Source: Brachionus koreanus
Lineage: Eukaryota; Rotifera; Eurotatoria; Ploima; Brachionidae
NCBI GenBank assembly: GCA_016987375.1
Contig: PJRA01000353.1
Coordinates: 1,038,526 to 1,078,236 of the forward strand
DNA length: 39,711 bases
Direction: 5' to 3'
Shown here: piece after piece, positions 1 through 12,283 of the stretch
Layout of the letters: the number at the start of each line of letters is the position of its first letter
Numbering within the stretch: the stretch's first letter is position 1
The notes under the pieces: model-generated
The model's input: only the letters and a program-made list of their open reading frames with translations
The model's database searches: none
Told to the model about the DNA's origin: nothing
Made by a program: the position numbers and the translations under genes

Positions 1-61
1 TAAAAATTTTTTTTTGCAATATTATAGCTAATTTTTAGTAGTTTATAAATAAATATATATA

Positions 62-575
62 TGATCCCCTGATCATTTGCATGATCGGGCAAGTTAACTT
101 AACTTTTGTCCATTTACTTATGCATCACCCGTTATGTGCCACTGTTCTTCTAGTTTTATCTTGAAGACCTAGCATTATCTTCCTTTGTTTCAGTTGACCA
201 AAGAAAAAAATTTGTCTTGAAGTGAAGCATACATTCAAATAAAATTCTGAATTCATAGCACAATCGTCTGGAACTAGCTCAGAGTGTATTACCCCTTGGA
301 AATTCTACCAAACACACAATATCATCTTTTTATCGAAACATCCTCTTTTCACGACTGACTGAGTTGGTTGACCATTGATTTCTGTTATCATAATTTCAAG
401 AACAGTTACACATCTCAATATCTGAATTAAATAAATCAAAATCAATCAAATCAAGAGGAACAACTGATCGGTGTCTGTTAGCTTTGTTAATCAAATTAAA
501 GTGACGAGATATCGTCAATTGTGATGTGTAAAGGTCATTTAATAATTGGCAAGTACTAAGCTTCAATACCAGAAT
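62..575 (-). mobile_element. degenerate mariner transposase relic (copy A)
   Basis: Read on the minus strand, broken frames give pieces of a mariner transposase. In order they are a helix-turn-helix-like piece (SQLTISRHF), a piece matching the family's MLCVWW block (MILCVW) followed by a G-V-x-x-x-E-L pattern, and a D-N-A-R remnant of the second catalytic block. Frameshifts and stops are numerous, so it cannot encode protein. The same segments occur in the opposite orientation at 25265-26160, which confirms the family. It lies in what must be an intron of the DHX15 gene, because the next upstream exon of that gene is not in the window. No terminal repeats were recognised. Confidence 0.7.
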
Positions 576-2114
<1,539 letters not shown>

Positions 2115-2226
2115 TTAATTAAGATTTTGCAATTATATTGCATTGATAATTTTTCAATTGCTAAGTTTGTTGTTCAAAAGTCTTATTTTTAAATTGACTA
2201 AAATGTATACTTAAATATTTGAGTTG

Positions 2227-2232
2227 AATAAA
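2227..2232 (+). terminator. candidate polyadenylation signal of DHX15
   Basis: AATAAA lies 113 nt after the stop codon, on the coding strand. In such AT-rich DNA a chance match is possible, but the position is appropriate. Confidence 0.4.
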
Positions 2233-2311
2233 TATTTAAAAATTTTTGAAAATTTTTATTTGTATAATTTAATATTTGAAAAATTTTTTTGTTTTTTTTT
2301 CTAAATAAAAA

Positions 2312-2712
2312 CAAAGTAAAATGTTTTGATCAAATTTCATTTTTCAAATATGATCAATACATTTTGAATGTGCGAATGAATTTCAATGCATTTTTATAAA
2401 CTAATATCCATTTAAAAAATTTAATAACATAATTGCTCGATTTCTAAGACATGTCAATGATGCACCATAATGACATGTTCTTTTTTAACGAACACTGGTA
2501 AAAATTTTTGATTTAAGACATGTTCTTAATTTCGAAAATCCAGCTTTTTTTGAACATATTTAAGTGCATTAAAAATTTTAAACTAGTTTTCGATATAAAA
2601 AGACATGTCTTAATTTTATTTATGACATGTCTAACAATTACGTTAATTAAGTTTTGAAATTTAAACAGGAGCATATTTGAATAATGAAATTTGATCAAAA
2701 CATTTTACTTTG
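2312..2712. mobile_element. 401-bp TIR element (MITE) with ACATGT-type palindromes
   Basis: The ends 2312-2352 and 2672-2712 are inverted repeats of 41 bp with about one mismatch (outer sequence CAAAGTAAAATG, inner end CAAATATG). The interior is non-coding. It holds several ACATGT-type palindromes: GACATGTC near 2450, 2603 and 2622, and GACATGTT near 2473 and 2517. No clear target duplication flanks it; the left flank is an A-run, and the right flank runs straight into the LINE copy. Superfamily unknown. Confidence 0.65.
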
Positions 2713-2715
2713 CTC

Positions 2716-4420
2716 TCCTGGATTTGTTGGAATCTATACTAAAATAATTGAAAATCTTAACGAATTTTTTGTTCCGTTATTATATGTGCTTTTTAATATA
2801 ATAATTTAATATAATAATAATTGCTTATTTTTTTTTTAAAATACCTTATTACTGGAAACTTGCTATTTTTAATCCATTATTAAAGAATAAAGCAGCAAAG
2901 TCAGATATAAACAATTATCGTGGAATTTTACTTCTTTTAGCAATAGCAAAAAAATTTGAAAAGCTAATGGCAAAACAAATATCTTACTATTTTGAATTGA
3001 ATAAGATTTTATTTAATGGACAACATGGTTTTAGACCTGGACATTCTTGTTAAACAGTCATCTGTGAATATATAAGTGAAATAAATAAAGCAAAAGAAAA
3101 AAAGTTAACAACTATCTCTTTGTTTATTGACTTTAAGAAAGCATTTGACGTTATTGATACAAATTTATTACTTATAAAACTCTTCCATTATGGTTTTGAT
3201 AATTCTTCTTTGGGTCTTCTTTCGAACTATTTTGAAAATAGGTCTCAGATTGTAAGAATTGGCAGTGAAATGTCTAAACCTGTAAAACTAAAATTAGATG
3301 TTCCGCAAGGATCTGCTTTGGGTCCACTGCTTTTTCTTATTTTCGCTAATGATCTTCCATTTTTACTTAAAAATTCAAGTATCAAAATGTTTGCAGATGA
3401 TACAACAATAAGTATCTCTGATATAAATCTTGAGACCGCCTTGATAAAATTAAATTTTATAACGAAAAGTTTAAATGAATGGTGTATTTTTAAAAGAATT
3501 GATATAAACTGGTCCAAAACTTTCTGTATGATCTTTGAAAATAGAAAAAAATTGTATCCAGAAAAGATTAAAATAGATGATGAAGATATCTTAGTTGTTA
3601 AGGAACACTGTTCATAGGTTTCATAATTGATCAAGATCTTAATTTTACTAAATATTCATCTAATTTATCACTGCAGATAAATAGAAAATTATTTTCTATC
3701 AAAAGAATATTCTATCTTGTTACTTCAGTAAAGGTCCAATTTTTTAATATGAGATATTTATCCTCCCTTATTTTGATTACTGCTCCACGCTTTTATGCTA
3801 TTTTTCAAAAAAAGCAATTTATAAATTAGCCAAGAGTTATTATATTTCTATCACAAAACTTTAAAATGTAAAGCTTGTAGGGAACAGCTTTAATGAAATA
3901 AATAACCGTTTAGAAATGTATGGTCTTTATTCATTTCAGCATAGAATTTTTGAAAGAATGCTAACTTTCTCTTACAAATGTCTTTTTTTATTACAATTCA
4001 CTTGTGAATTTAAAAGAGAAATTAAAGAAAAATGACTCAAGAAATTTAAATTATATTTTAAGGAACATCAATAACTTAATTGAACCAGTGGCAAAATCAA
4101 AAAGTGAAGAAAAAAATTTTGAATATTTTTACTCAAGATTGATAAATTGCTTTGTGATCAAGAGATCAATATTGAAGTTGTCAACCTTTAAGCTTTCAAT
4201 ATTTAATAAAATAAATTTAATTTATACAGATTTTGTTTCAAAATTTGAATTATTTAACTTAAATAGCTTGTTGTTAAATTTTTTCAAATAACTAATCGAT
4301 AACAATTTTCAAATTTTCAAATTTTTATATTTTTAATATAAAAACTTTTTTTAATAATCAATTAAATAAATGAAGTGTTAATCAGTCTCATGAGACATGG
4401 GCATGAGACTGTTGATTAAC
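2716..4420 (+). mobile_element. jockey-like LINE, copy 1, reverse transcriptase nearly readable
   Basis: The reverse transcriptase region of a non-LTR retrotransposon. Pieces in order: KLAIFNPLLKNKAAKSDINN, then NYRGI; GQHGFRPGHSC; catalytic motif A FIDFKKAFD; motif B VPQGSALGPLLF; motif C MFADDTT. The C-terminal part continues to about 4291 in broken frames. There is an in-frame TAA directly after GHSC near 3051, and the frame is lost after 3615. No endonuclease domain is seen upstream, so the copy is 5'-truncated. It ends in a stem-loop at 4377-4420. A second copy with an internal deletion lies at 8168-8860. Confidence 0.85.
4377..4420 (+). repeat. 3'-terminal stem-loop of the jockey-like LINE
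   Basis: GTTAATCAGTCTCATG (4377-4392) pairs with CATGAGACTGTTGATTAAC (4402-4420), apart from a 3-nt TTG bulge. The first arm is preserved, with changes, at the corresponding end of the second copy near 8833. A 3' stem-loop in a LINE is a plausible recognition site for its own reverse transcriptase; that role is inference. Confidence 0.55.
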
Positions 4421-4469
4421 CTTGAAATAATTAATTAATATTATAAGCAAGCCATCAAATGCTAGTCCT

Positions 4470-4655
4470 TAAGGACATTCAAACAGCTGTATGTTTCGTC
4501 TGTTAGACCACAACTAGAATATGCGGCAGCAAAAGAAACTAAAACATCTTAGAACAAGTACAAAGAAGAGCTACAAAATTAGTTTTAGCTTAACAAAATA
4601 TGAAGAAAGACTTATTAATTTTTTCAAATTAACATAGTTTTATCATTATAAAGAT
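4470..4655 (+). pseudogene. fragment of a CR1/L2-like LINE, reverse transcriptase C-terminus
   Basis: Switching frames gives FKQLYVS, VRPQLEYAA, ILEQVQRRATKLVL and KYEERL. This is the conserved block after the palm domain in CR1/L2-like elements. It has several frameshifts and stops. It lies between the jockey-like LINE and the glutamate dehydrogenase 3' end and resembles the same block in the longer LINE at 13855-15602. Confidence 0.65.
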
Positions 4656-4949
4656 TAAAACCAGACAGCTATCATATAACGAGGCTACTTATCGCCTTGC
4701 TCCGCTTATTATTATTAAAGTTTTATGTGAAAAATCCAAAAGCTATGCTTTCTATACTTTCAAAGAATGAGTTTTTAACATATTGTTAGATAATTGCATA
4801 TTTTTTTCATATAAAAAAAAAAATAAAAATATTCTTATCATTAATTTCATTTATTTGCTATGTGACTAAAAACTTTTTATTAAAAATCTTGCTCATAAAA
4901 TTATAACAAGATATTCAAGGTTAATCTCTAAAATTTATCTATCATGAAC

Positions 4950-6617
4950 TTAGAAAGTAAATCCAGCACTCTCATAAACTTTTACAACTTTCTCGATTGC
5001 ATTTACGTAAGCGGCAGTTCGAATGTCCAAACCTAAATTGTATTTCATTGCTGTTTTCATTATGGCTTTGGCAGATCTCTCCATTGAATATTCTAAACCT
5101 GAGTGAACTATGTCTTTTTCAGAGGCACCCTTTATTTTAGAGATTATTTTTTTTATAAAATTATTATTTTTTTTTTAAATACTTACAGCCATTCTTTTCA
5201 AAAATTCAGTGCTTGGCTCAATAGCAATTTTTCCTCCAAATTGTTTGACAAGTGAATCTTGAACGCTTCCTAACAAATGATAATTTGTATCTTTTTGATA
5301 TTTGAAAGTCAATCGACCATAACTGACATGATTTAAATTTTTAAGCCATTCGAAATATGATACAGTTACTCCACCAGCATTGATGTATAAGTCTGGAATT
5401 ACAAGAATGTTTCTTTTTTTTAATATTTCATCGGCTTCAGGTGTAACCGGACCATTGGCGCCTTCAGCAATAACTTTAGCTTGAATTCTTTCAGCATTAT
5501 GTTTAGTAATCTGTTTTTCACTTGCAGCTGGTACCAATATATCGCATTTTTCAGTTAACAAATCACTAATATTTTCTTTTGCATAAGGCTCAGCACCTGG
5601 AAATCCTTTGATTGTTCCATTGTCAATCTTATAGTCTTCAAGCGCTTTAGGGTCAATTCCGTTAGGATTCACAATTGCACAGTCATATTCCAAAACACCA
5701 ACACATTTTGCTCCATGTCTAGTCAAATATCTCATAGAGTGAAGACCGACATTACCAAAACCCTGCACAATAAAGGTCTTGTTTTGAAGACCAGGCAACA
5801 GACCAACTTGAGACATAAAGGATGCTTCATTAACAAAATTATCAATGCCATGGTAAATACCACGACCAGTTGCTGATGTTCTTCCATGGATACCACCTTG
5901 CAATATCGGCTTGCCAGTAACACAAGCAAATGCATTAATATTTGTGAAACCAAGAGTATTGGCATAAGTGTCGGCTATCCATGCCATTTCTCTTTCACCA
6001 GTTCCCATGTCTGGTGCAGGAACGTCAATTCCAGGCCCAATAAATCCTTTTTTTGCCAATTCGACTGCAAACCGTCTAGTAATTCTTTCAAGTTCAGCCT
6101 CAGAATATTCTTTTGGATTTATTTTAACACCAGCTTTTCCTCCACCAAAAGGAACGTCAACACATGCACACTTGAAAGTCATCAAAGCCGACAATGCTTT
6201 AACTTCATCGAGGCAAACTTCGTTTGAATAACGAATGCCTCCTTTGCATGGTGCTCTGTGCTGAGAATGCTGAGCTCTCCAAGCTTCTATTATCTCAAAT
6301 TCGCCATTGTCTCGTTTAACTGGAAAAGTCATTTCTAGTACATGATTGCATGGCTTTATAACTTTCAAAATTCCTTTTATCTTATTTCGTTTTACTTCGG
6401 GTGTTTCACGTGATTTCATTTCTTCAACCATTTTGTCCTCAACAATAGACGCAGCTCTATCATAAAACATTTCTACCATTTTGTAGAAATTAACATCGTC
6501 GATAGTTTCAGCTGAAGTGCTGTATGAAGAGTTCAAAACTGCTTGCTGTCCTCTACCCAATGAGGCTTTAAGCACACTTGAGTTAAAAAAGTTTGATCTA
6601 AGAGCCTGACTTAGCAT
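4950..6617 (-). CDS. GLUD1: mitochondrial glutamate dehydrogenase (NAD(P)+)
   Basis: Two exons, 5187-6617 and 4950-5129, with a 57-bp intron (GTAAGT donor) give 536 residues. The enzyme interconverts glutamate and 2-oxoglutarate plus ammonia in the mitochondrial matrix. The first 35 or so residues ([20 protein letters not shown]...) are basic and serine-rich, like a mitochondrial targeting signal. The substrate-binding block CKGGIRYS is followed by [13 protein letters not shown], with the catalytic lysine near residue 161. The dinucleotide-binding loop VQGFGNVG lies near residue 285. Residues 421-477 contain the antenna seen in animal enzymes ([14 protein letters not shown]), the site of allosteric cross-talk. 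The second exon encodes [11 protein letters not shown] through [12 protein letters not shown] to a TAA stop. ATG at 6617 directly follows a T-run and AAAG. A TTTATT (AATAAA on the coding strand) lies at 4850-4855. Nothing suggests recent transfer. Confidence 0.96.
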
Positions 6618-8160
6618 CTTTAAAAAAAAATTTTTTTTTTTTTTAGTTTTTTAAAAAATTTATTGCCTTTCTTTTATAGCTAAAACGATGTCTATGTTTT
6701 GATTTTAACATTTTTATAGCATGCTTTCTAGCTGTAGAAGATTTGTTGAATAAAAATGCTTTAAAAATGTATATATTGAAAGCAAGGTAATTTAATAAAA
6801 GGGTGGGTCTTGTGTATACCTTGACTCAAGCATTACTTTCAAAATTTATTAAGGTATGCATAAAAACAAAACACGCTTAAAATTAACTATTGCTAAATCT
6901 ACTCTAAAAATTCATTTTGAAATGAACATATTCAAATAGATTAAGAGAAAAACAAAATCTTAAATCTATTTTCTTCAATGTCTGTATATGGGTTTCACTT
7001 ATGCTCGTTATAGTTAAACGTCATCAATATTTAGTTTCTGAATATAAGGTTAAACAAATTTTGCTTGTTAAATATTCTTATTTTGCGTACAAATAATATT
7101 TTATGATTATTGTAACATAATATTTGAAGGCGTCGACATTCAACTGGGGTGTGTTTTAAAAGATAGTTGTTTGATGACTAAATTAACATTAACATAAAAT
7201 AAAGCGAAGATAAAAAAAAACAAATTTAGAAATATTTTTAATATAATAAAATAGCTTAATATTTGTAGACCAATAAATCTTATCATTTATCTAATTTCTT
7301 AGTTTTTTAAACAAAAATTTTAATTTTGCTAAAAAATAGGGAAAAATTTTCTGAAGGTCTCAAAAAAAATGTAACATTTAAGCCAATTCATTTATTCAAA
7401 ATTATGGAATACTTAAAATTTAAATTTTTAAACTTTTAGATTAAAATTGATAAATTTTTGCTGAAAGTAAAACAAAAGCTGATAAGAAATTAAAAAAAAA
7501 ATAGTCAGAAGCTAAGGTCGTCAAAATAGTGCTGAATACATAAATTTATAATAAGTAAAACAAAAATGTTAAAAAAAGTTTATTTTTTTTAAAGGCAAAA
7601 ACGCTTTTCTATTTTTTTATTGGTGAAGCCTCTTGTTTTTTTCACATATCATGGTATATTGCGAAAATTCTTCTTTTTAAAAATTCTAATTTTTTTGGTA
7701 AATTAAAATTTACTAAAATAAAACATTTTCAAAAAAATATAGCAGCATAGTTTGCTGTAACAAAGTTTGTTGTTTTGTCACTCAAATTTTGCACAAAAAA
7801 TCTAAAAATATGAAAATTTTTTATTTTGCTAAAAAATACAGAAAATTTTTGTTTATAAATTTATTAGAGATTTTTTTTTGAAAAAATTAATTTTTTAGTA
7901 AATTTTAATTTTTCAAAAAAGGAAGAATTTTTGTTTTGTTTTGTTTGTATTTATTTTTCAATTCTAGAAAAAAGAATAATAATACCGAAAAATGCAAATA
8001 AATTTTTTACATATTTGAATCTTCTCCATTGTCCAGTAAGGCCGATTTAGCCAAATACATCTTTGATACTTTTAGAGTATTGAAGTTCAATAAAATCCTT
8101 TTTACTCCATAATTTTTATTTTGTGAATTCTCTTTAGATGAAATCAAAAAACCGCATTCA
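6618..8160. other. intergenic, AT-rich, no gene recognised
   Basis: No frame here matches a family I know, and homopolymer runs dominate. It must contain the glutamate dehydrogenase promoter at its left end. The LINE copy 2 starts at its right end. Confidence 0.5.
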
Positions 8161-8167
8161 TCAAACT

Positions 8168-8860
8168 TACTTGGATTTGTTGGAATCCATACTAAAATAA
8201 TACAAAATCTTAACGAATTTTTTATTCCATTGTTATATTAGCTTTTTAATATAATAATAGTTGTTTATTTTTTTTAAAAAATACCTAATTACTGGAAACT
8301 TGCTATTTTTGATCCATTATTAAAGAATAAAGCAGCAAAGTCAGATATAAACAATTATCGTGGAATTTTACTTCTTTTAGCAATAGCAAAAAAATTTGAA
8401 AAGCTAATGGCAAAACAAATATCTTACTATTTTGAATTGAATAAGATTTTATTTAATGGACAACATGGTTTTAGACCTGGACATTCTTGTTAAACAGTCA
8501 TCTGTGAATATATAAGTGAAATAACTCTTTAGAGATGTATGGTCTTATTTCTTCTCAACATTAAATTTTTAAAAGGATGCTAACTTTCTTTTAAAATTAG
8601 TGGAGAAAAAACTTTTGAATATTTTTTTTCAAGATTAATAAATTGCTTTATGATTAAGAGATCAATAAAATAAATTTAATTTATGTAGATTTTGTTTCAA
8701 AGTTTGATCTATTTTACTTAAATACCTTGTTAAATTTATTTAATTAAGAATTAAATCAAAAAGAACATTTTTCAAATATGTTATTTTTATCAAAATTAAT
8801 TATTTTTAATAATGAGTTTAATAAATGAAATGTTAATCAGTCTCTTGAGGCATAGCGTTC
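8168..8860 (+). mobile_element. jockey-like LINE, copy 2, internally deleted
   Basis: Matches copy 1. Position 8168-8525 corresponds to 2716-3090, and 8526-8860 corresponds to about 3900-4392. About 815 bp encoding RT motifs A, B and C is missing. The junction falls at a TGAAATAAATAA-type sequence that occurs at both edges of the missing block in copy 1, so deletion between short direct repeats is likely. From about 8288 to 8525 it differs from copy 1 at a single base that I can see, and it carries the same in-frame TAA after GHSC. Outside this block, identity is visibly lower. Confidence 0.85.
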
Positions 8861-8879
8861 CTTTTTTCACTGTTTTACT

Positions 8880-10080
8880 TACAAATTAACAAAAAAAATC
8901 CAAAAGTCTTCGAAAAGTTTATTTATTCTAATTTTACTCCTTCAGTAACTTTTTTGCCTAATATATAGTGTAGATATTAATTTCTTAAATATTAAATTTA
9001 CTATAGTTTCCCTATATAATTAAGAAAGAAAAATAGATTCCTTATTTCAATTTTACATTAAATAAATTGACATAATTTTTTAACATTAGATTTATTTGGC
9101 ATTAGATTATAATAAATCAAAACATATTTTCGATTAAATAAAACTTTGATGAATATTTTATCAATTAGAGATGAAAAGGATTAACTTAGGACCACCCGTA
9201 ATGTAAAATAGAGAAAAAGTATATCAGCATGCAGATTTTGACAACAGAAAAAATCCACTTTAGATTAAAAGGATGTTGTCTGAGATGCATAATGAAGAAA
9301 CCATTGAAGCAAACATTGCAGAAAATGTTCAATTTTTTCTTTAGCTATAAGTAATAATTTTCTTTCAGAAAATATCTTACTTAGATCAATAGATATGGTG
9401 AGACAAGATGAGGCCTCCATTTGATAAGCTTAAGTATACCGTCTATCCCAGTATTTTTACTAATGTATCAAAAATAAATCTTTGAGAATTTGGTAAACTC
9501 AATGTCAAATGGAATTAATAGCTACACAAAGCATAATATAAATAATATTTTCTAAAACTAATTTAATAATTTCAATAAAAATTAAATTTTAGACTAAATT
9601 GTCTAATAATTACTATTTTAATCTATATTTTTTAATTTTTGTTATTTAAGATTTTCTTGTTTTGAAAAAATTCTTAATCCATTTCTTAACTCTGTAGTGG
9701 AACAATTTTTTTCAATTTAATCATGAAGTAAGTGAACTGGCATTCAGCAGTTCAACAATGCAATTCGTATTCATTTTTTTGAAGCTTGTTTCTTATCAGT
9801 TGAAATTCACAAAAAGCTATATGGATTTGGTTGATGAAAAAAAACATTCTAATTTTAATGAGACTATACAAATATTATTAAAAAAAATACAGATGGAAAC
9901 TAATGAAATATATATTTGTGAAAAACTTAGTTTATTTTGATCTTTTTTAATTAATAAATTAAATTTCATTCCTAATATTCCAATTAACTATCAATTAATT
10001 ATTTTATTTTTTTTTGTTAAGCGTTTTCGGACAAAAAAATTGTCGATATTTATCGTTTAATCATAAATACTCTAGATCAA
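8880..10080. other. intergenic, no gene supported
   Basis: AT-rich. A 60-codon frame at 9758-9940 has biased composition and no recognisable motif. A stretch near 9400-9470 reads RPPFDKLKYTVYPSIF before stops; it may be a coding relic but cannot be assigned. Confidence 0.4.
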
Positions 10081-10084
10081 TTCA

Positions 10085-10092
10085 TATATAAA
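10085..10092 (+). promoter_or_regulatory. possible TATA box of the PHF12-like gene
   Basis: TATATAAA lies 34 nt upstream of the ATG. This would leave a very short 5' leader. In DNA this AT-rich the match is weak evidence. Confidence 0.2.
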
Positions 10093-10125
10093 ATAAATAT
10101 TCACAAAAATGTCTTAAATCCCAGT

Positions 10126-11754
10126 ATGAGTTTAGAAAAAATTCCTAGTGTTGATAGCTATGTAACAAATTTTAAAAGTGTTTTCAATTTTAACGTTAAT
10201 TCTAGTCAAAAGGCAAAAAAAGCTACAAAAGAATCAGTTTCATTAATTAATGATGAATACTGTTACAACTGCAATGAGGGTGGTAACTTAATAAACTGTG
10301 ATCGGTGTCCGGCTTCTTTTCATCTTTTGTGTCATAATCCGCCACTTGATGTAGATCAGATTCCAAAAGGCGAATTTTTGTGCAATAAATGTAAAAACAA
10401 CTCTAAAATTGGCCTAAATAATGCAGAACACAAAACAACAACTATTCATTTTGAGAAATATGAAACTGATACTGCGCTGGAAACATTGTGTAGAATGGCC
10501 AAGTCACTTAATCCAAAAGAAATGAGTCTTTCAAACGAAATGAATCTTCATTGTGAATTTAACATTCCTGGTCTTTCACGAATTAAATGGTTTGCCAATG
10601 AATACAGATTAAACACAGTATCTTTTCAGAACAAAAATTCAAATGGCTCAAACAACAGCCGTAAAATGTGCCAAATTTGCTCTAAGTTTGAATGGAGTAA
10701 GAAAATGACCAAATGCGACTATTGTGAATCAATTTATCATCAAGACTGTCTATTCATGGTGATTAATGAAATTCCCTCAAAAGACAAAATATGGATGTGT
10801 CCCTTGCATTGTGAGCATCTATTAAACAAAAAATTTTTAAAAAGCCAAAAGCTAAGTGATCAAATTAAACTTTGGAATAACTTTGAATTGCACTTTAAAA
10901 AACAAAAAAAAATAGAATATTCCTTCATTGAAAGATGCCATATGACAAAAGATAATGCATTGAGTGAAAAGCCCATTTTAAAATCGAATGTACCAGCCAA
11001 CATCAAACATTTTTATAATCAAAAATTCGACCAAGATTATTCATTAAAGTCTTGTTTTGATGAATTTTCTTCGGCTGCAGAAGCACTCAATTTGCTATCA
11101 AACAAAAGAAAAGAGATCAAAATAAAAATTGACAGTCTTAGTCGTAAAGATTTAGTTAAACCAAAGGCTCTATTAAAATTTGTTTCTGATGAGTGCGATT
11201 TATTCGAATATCCAATTCCTCTAATTAAAAGTTGTACAACACTGGGCAAGTCATTGAAAAATGATGTATGCTTAGCAAATGACTTGATTCAATGTAAGCA
11301 CATATCTGATAAGCATGCGACAATCTATTACGATCTTGCTAGCAATAAATTTGAGATTTTGAATTACAGCGAGCATGGCACTAAAGTTGATACAGTAAAA
11401 TTAGGCCTCGACATTAACCAGCTTGAGAATGAGGATTATTCATCTGAATATGAAGGCTCGGTTGAACTAAAACATGGAAGTTTTATTCAAATTGGATGCT
11501 TTAAATTTATATTCGTAATCATTGATTATGAGTTGAAAATTGAGAATAGTGAAATAGAGCCCAAATTAAAAAAAGTGAAAAAAAGATCATTCAAGACAAA
11601 TAGCGAAGGCAAGAAATTGATTAAAAAGAATGTAATGAATAAACTTGAACAGATGAGAAAAGCGGGCGATATTCCGTCTTTATTAATTGACTCTGAAAAT
11701 ACATGTGTGCCTAAATTAATCAATAATTCAAATAAAAAAAATTTAATTTTTTAA
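10126..11754 (+). CDS. PHF12: PHF12-like protein with two PHD fingers and an FHA domain
   Basis: A single uninterrupted frame of 542 residues starting at ATG 10126 (CCCAGTATGAG). PHD finger 1 spans about residues 46-90: CYNCNEGGNLINCDRCPASF, then the FHLLC and LCNKC pairs. PHD finger 2 spans about 182-229 (MCQIC, KCDYC, YHQDC, WMCPLHC). An FHA-like domain spans about 361-465, with LGKSLKND in place of the usual G-R and a retained S-x-x-H (SDKHATIYY). A lysine-rich tail follows. PHD-PHD-FHA is the layout of PHF12/Pf1, a chromatin reader that bridges SIN3-HDAC corepressor complexes; the nuclear repressor role follows from the family. The protein is shorter than vertebrate PHF12. It is intronless while the other complete host genes are split, so it may be a retrocopy or may have lost introns. 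AATAAA lies at 11894. Confidence 0.85.
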   Translation: MSLEKIPSVDSYVTNFKSVFNFNVNSSQKAKKATKESVSLINDEYCYNCNEGGNLINCDRCPASFHLLCHNPPLDVDQIPKGEFLCNKCKNNSKIGLNNAEHKTTTIHFEKYETDTALETLCRMAKSLNPKEMSLSNEMNLHCEFNIPGLSRIKWFANEYRLNTVSFQNKNSNGSNNSRKMCQICSKFEWSKKMTKCDYCESIYHQDCLFMVINEIPSKDKIWMCPLHCEHLLNKKFLKSQKLSDQIKLWNNFELHFKKQKKIEYSFIERCHMTKDNALSEKPILKSNVPANIKHFYNQKFDQDYSLKSCFDEFSSAAEALNLLSNKRKEIKIKIDSLSRKDLVKPKALLKFVSDECDLFEYPIPLIKSCTTLGKSLKNDVCLANDLIQCKHISDKHATIYYDLASNKFEILNYSEHGTKVDTVKLGLDINQLENEDYSSEYEGSVELKHGSFIQIGCFKFIFVIIDYELKIENSEIEPKLKKVKKRSFKTNSEGKKLIKKNVMNKLEQMRKAGDIPSLLIDSENTCVPKLINNSNKKNLIF

Positions 11755-12067
11755 AATTAATTTAATTAATTGAGATTTTTATATTATCCAAAACAAAAAA
11801 TCTGTTATTTAATTCCTGTTTTATGTGTTTTGGACTTTTTGCTTTATTCTGAAAAAAAAAAACTATTTTGAAAATTTAACTTGTATTTGAATTAATAAAA
11901 CATTTAAATTTAAAGCTTTTATTTAATCTAAAGTAAAAAAATCAATTAATTGAGAGAATTATTAATACATTTATAATTTAAAAACCAATTCGCCCATGAT
12001 TAAACATTCTTAGCTTACACCGCATGAGTCAAAGTTGTACTTCGAGTCTTGGATCACGTTTTAAATA
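11755..12067. other. 3' flank of the PHF12-like gene
   Basis: AT-rich, with a probable AATAAA at 11894-11899. Nothing else recognisable precedes the inverted-repeat element. Confidence 0.4.
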
Positions 12068-12283
12068 AAGTTTTCTAATTTAATGCAGCATTGACAATAG
12101 AGTTTCTGTCAAAAGAATAAATTTTTTCAACTATGCATTTGGTGCAACATCACAAATTAAAAAGAAAAAAACAGTGAATGATTTTTTTTTATTATTCGAC
12201 TTAAAAAAAATACTAAAATTTGATTTTTTGCCGCGGCATTATTTCTTAGAAAAATTTTAAATTGACTAAAAAATTTTGTTAAT
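12068..12283 (+). repeat. left terminal inverted repeat of the 12-kb element
   Basis: Pairs with the reverse complement of 12933-13090. Shared landmarks are the tip AAGTTTTCTAATTTAAT and the GC-rich island GCCGCGGC, which is itself palindromic and stands out in this AT-rich DNA. Confidence 0.75.

Noticed and set aside
5732..6231. Open frames on both strands overlapping glutamate dehydrogenase
   Set aside because: They are shadows of the conserved enzyme frame and match no family.
9758..9940. 60-codon plus-strand frame
   Set aside because: Low-complexity K/N/I composition and no splice partner or recognisable motif.
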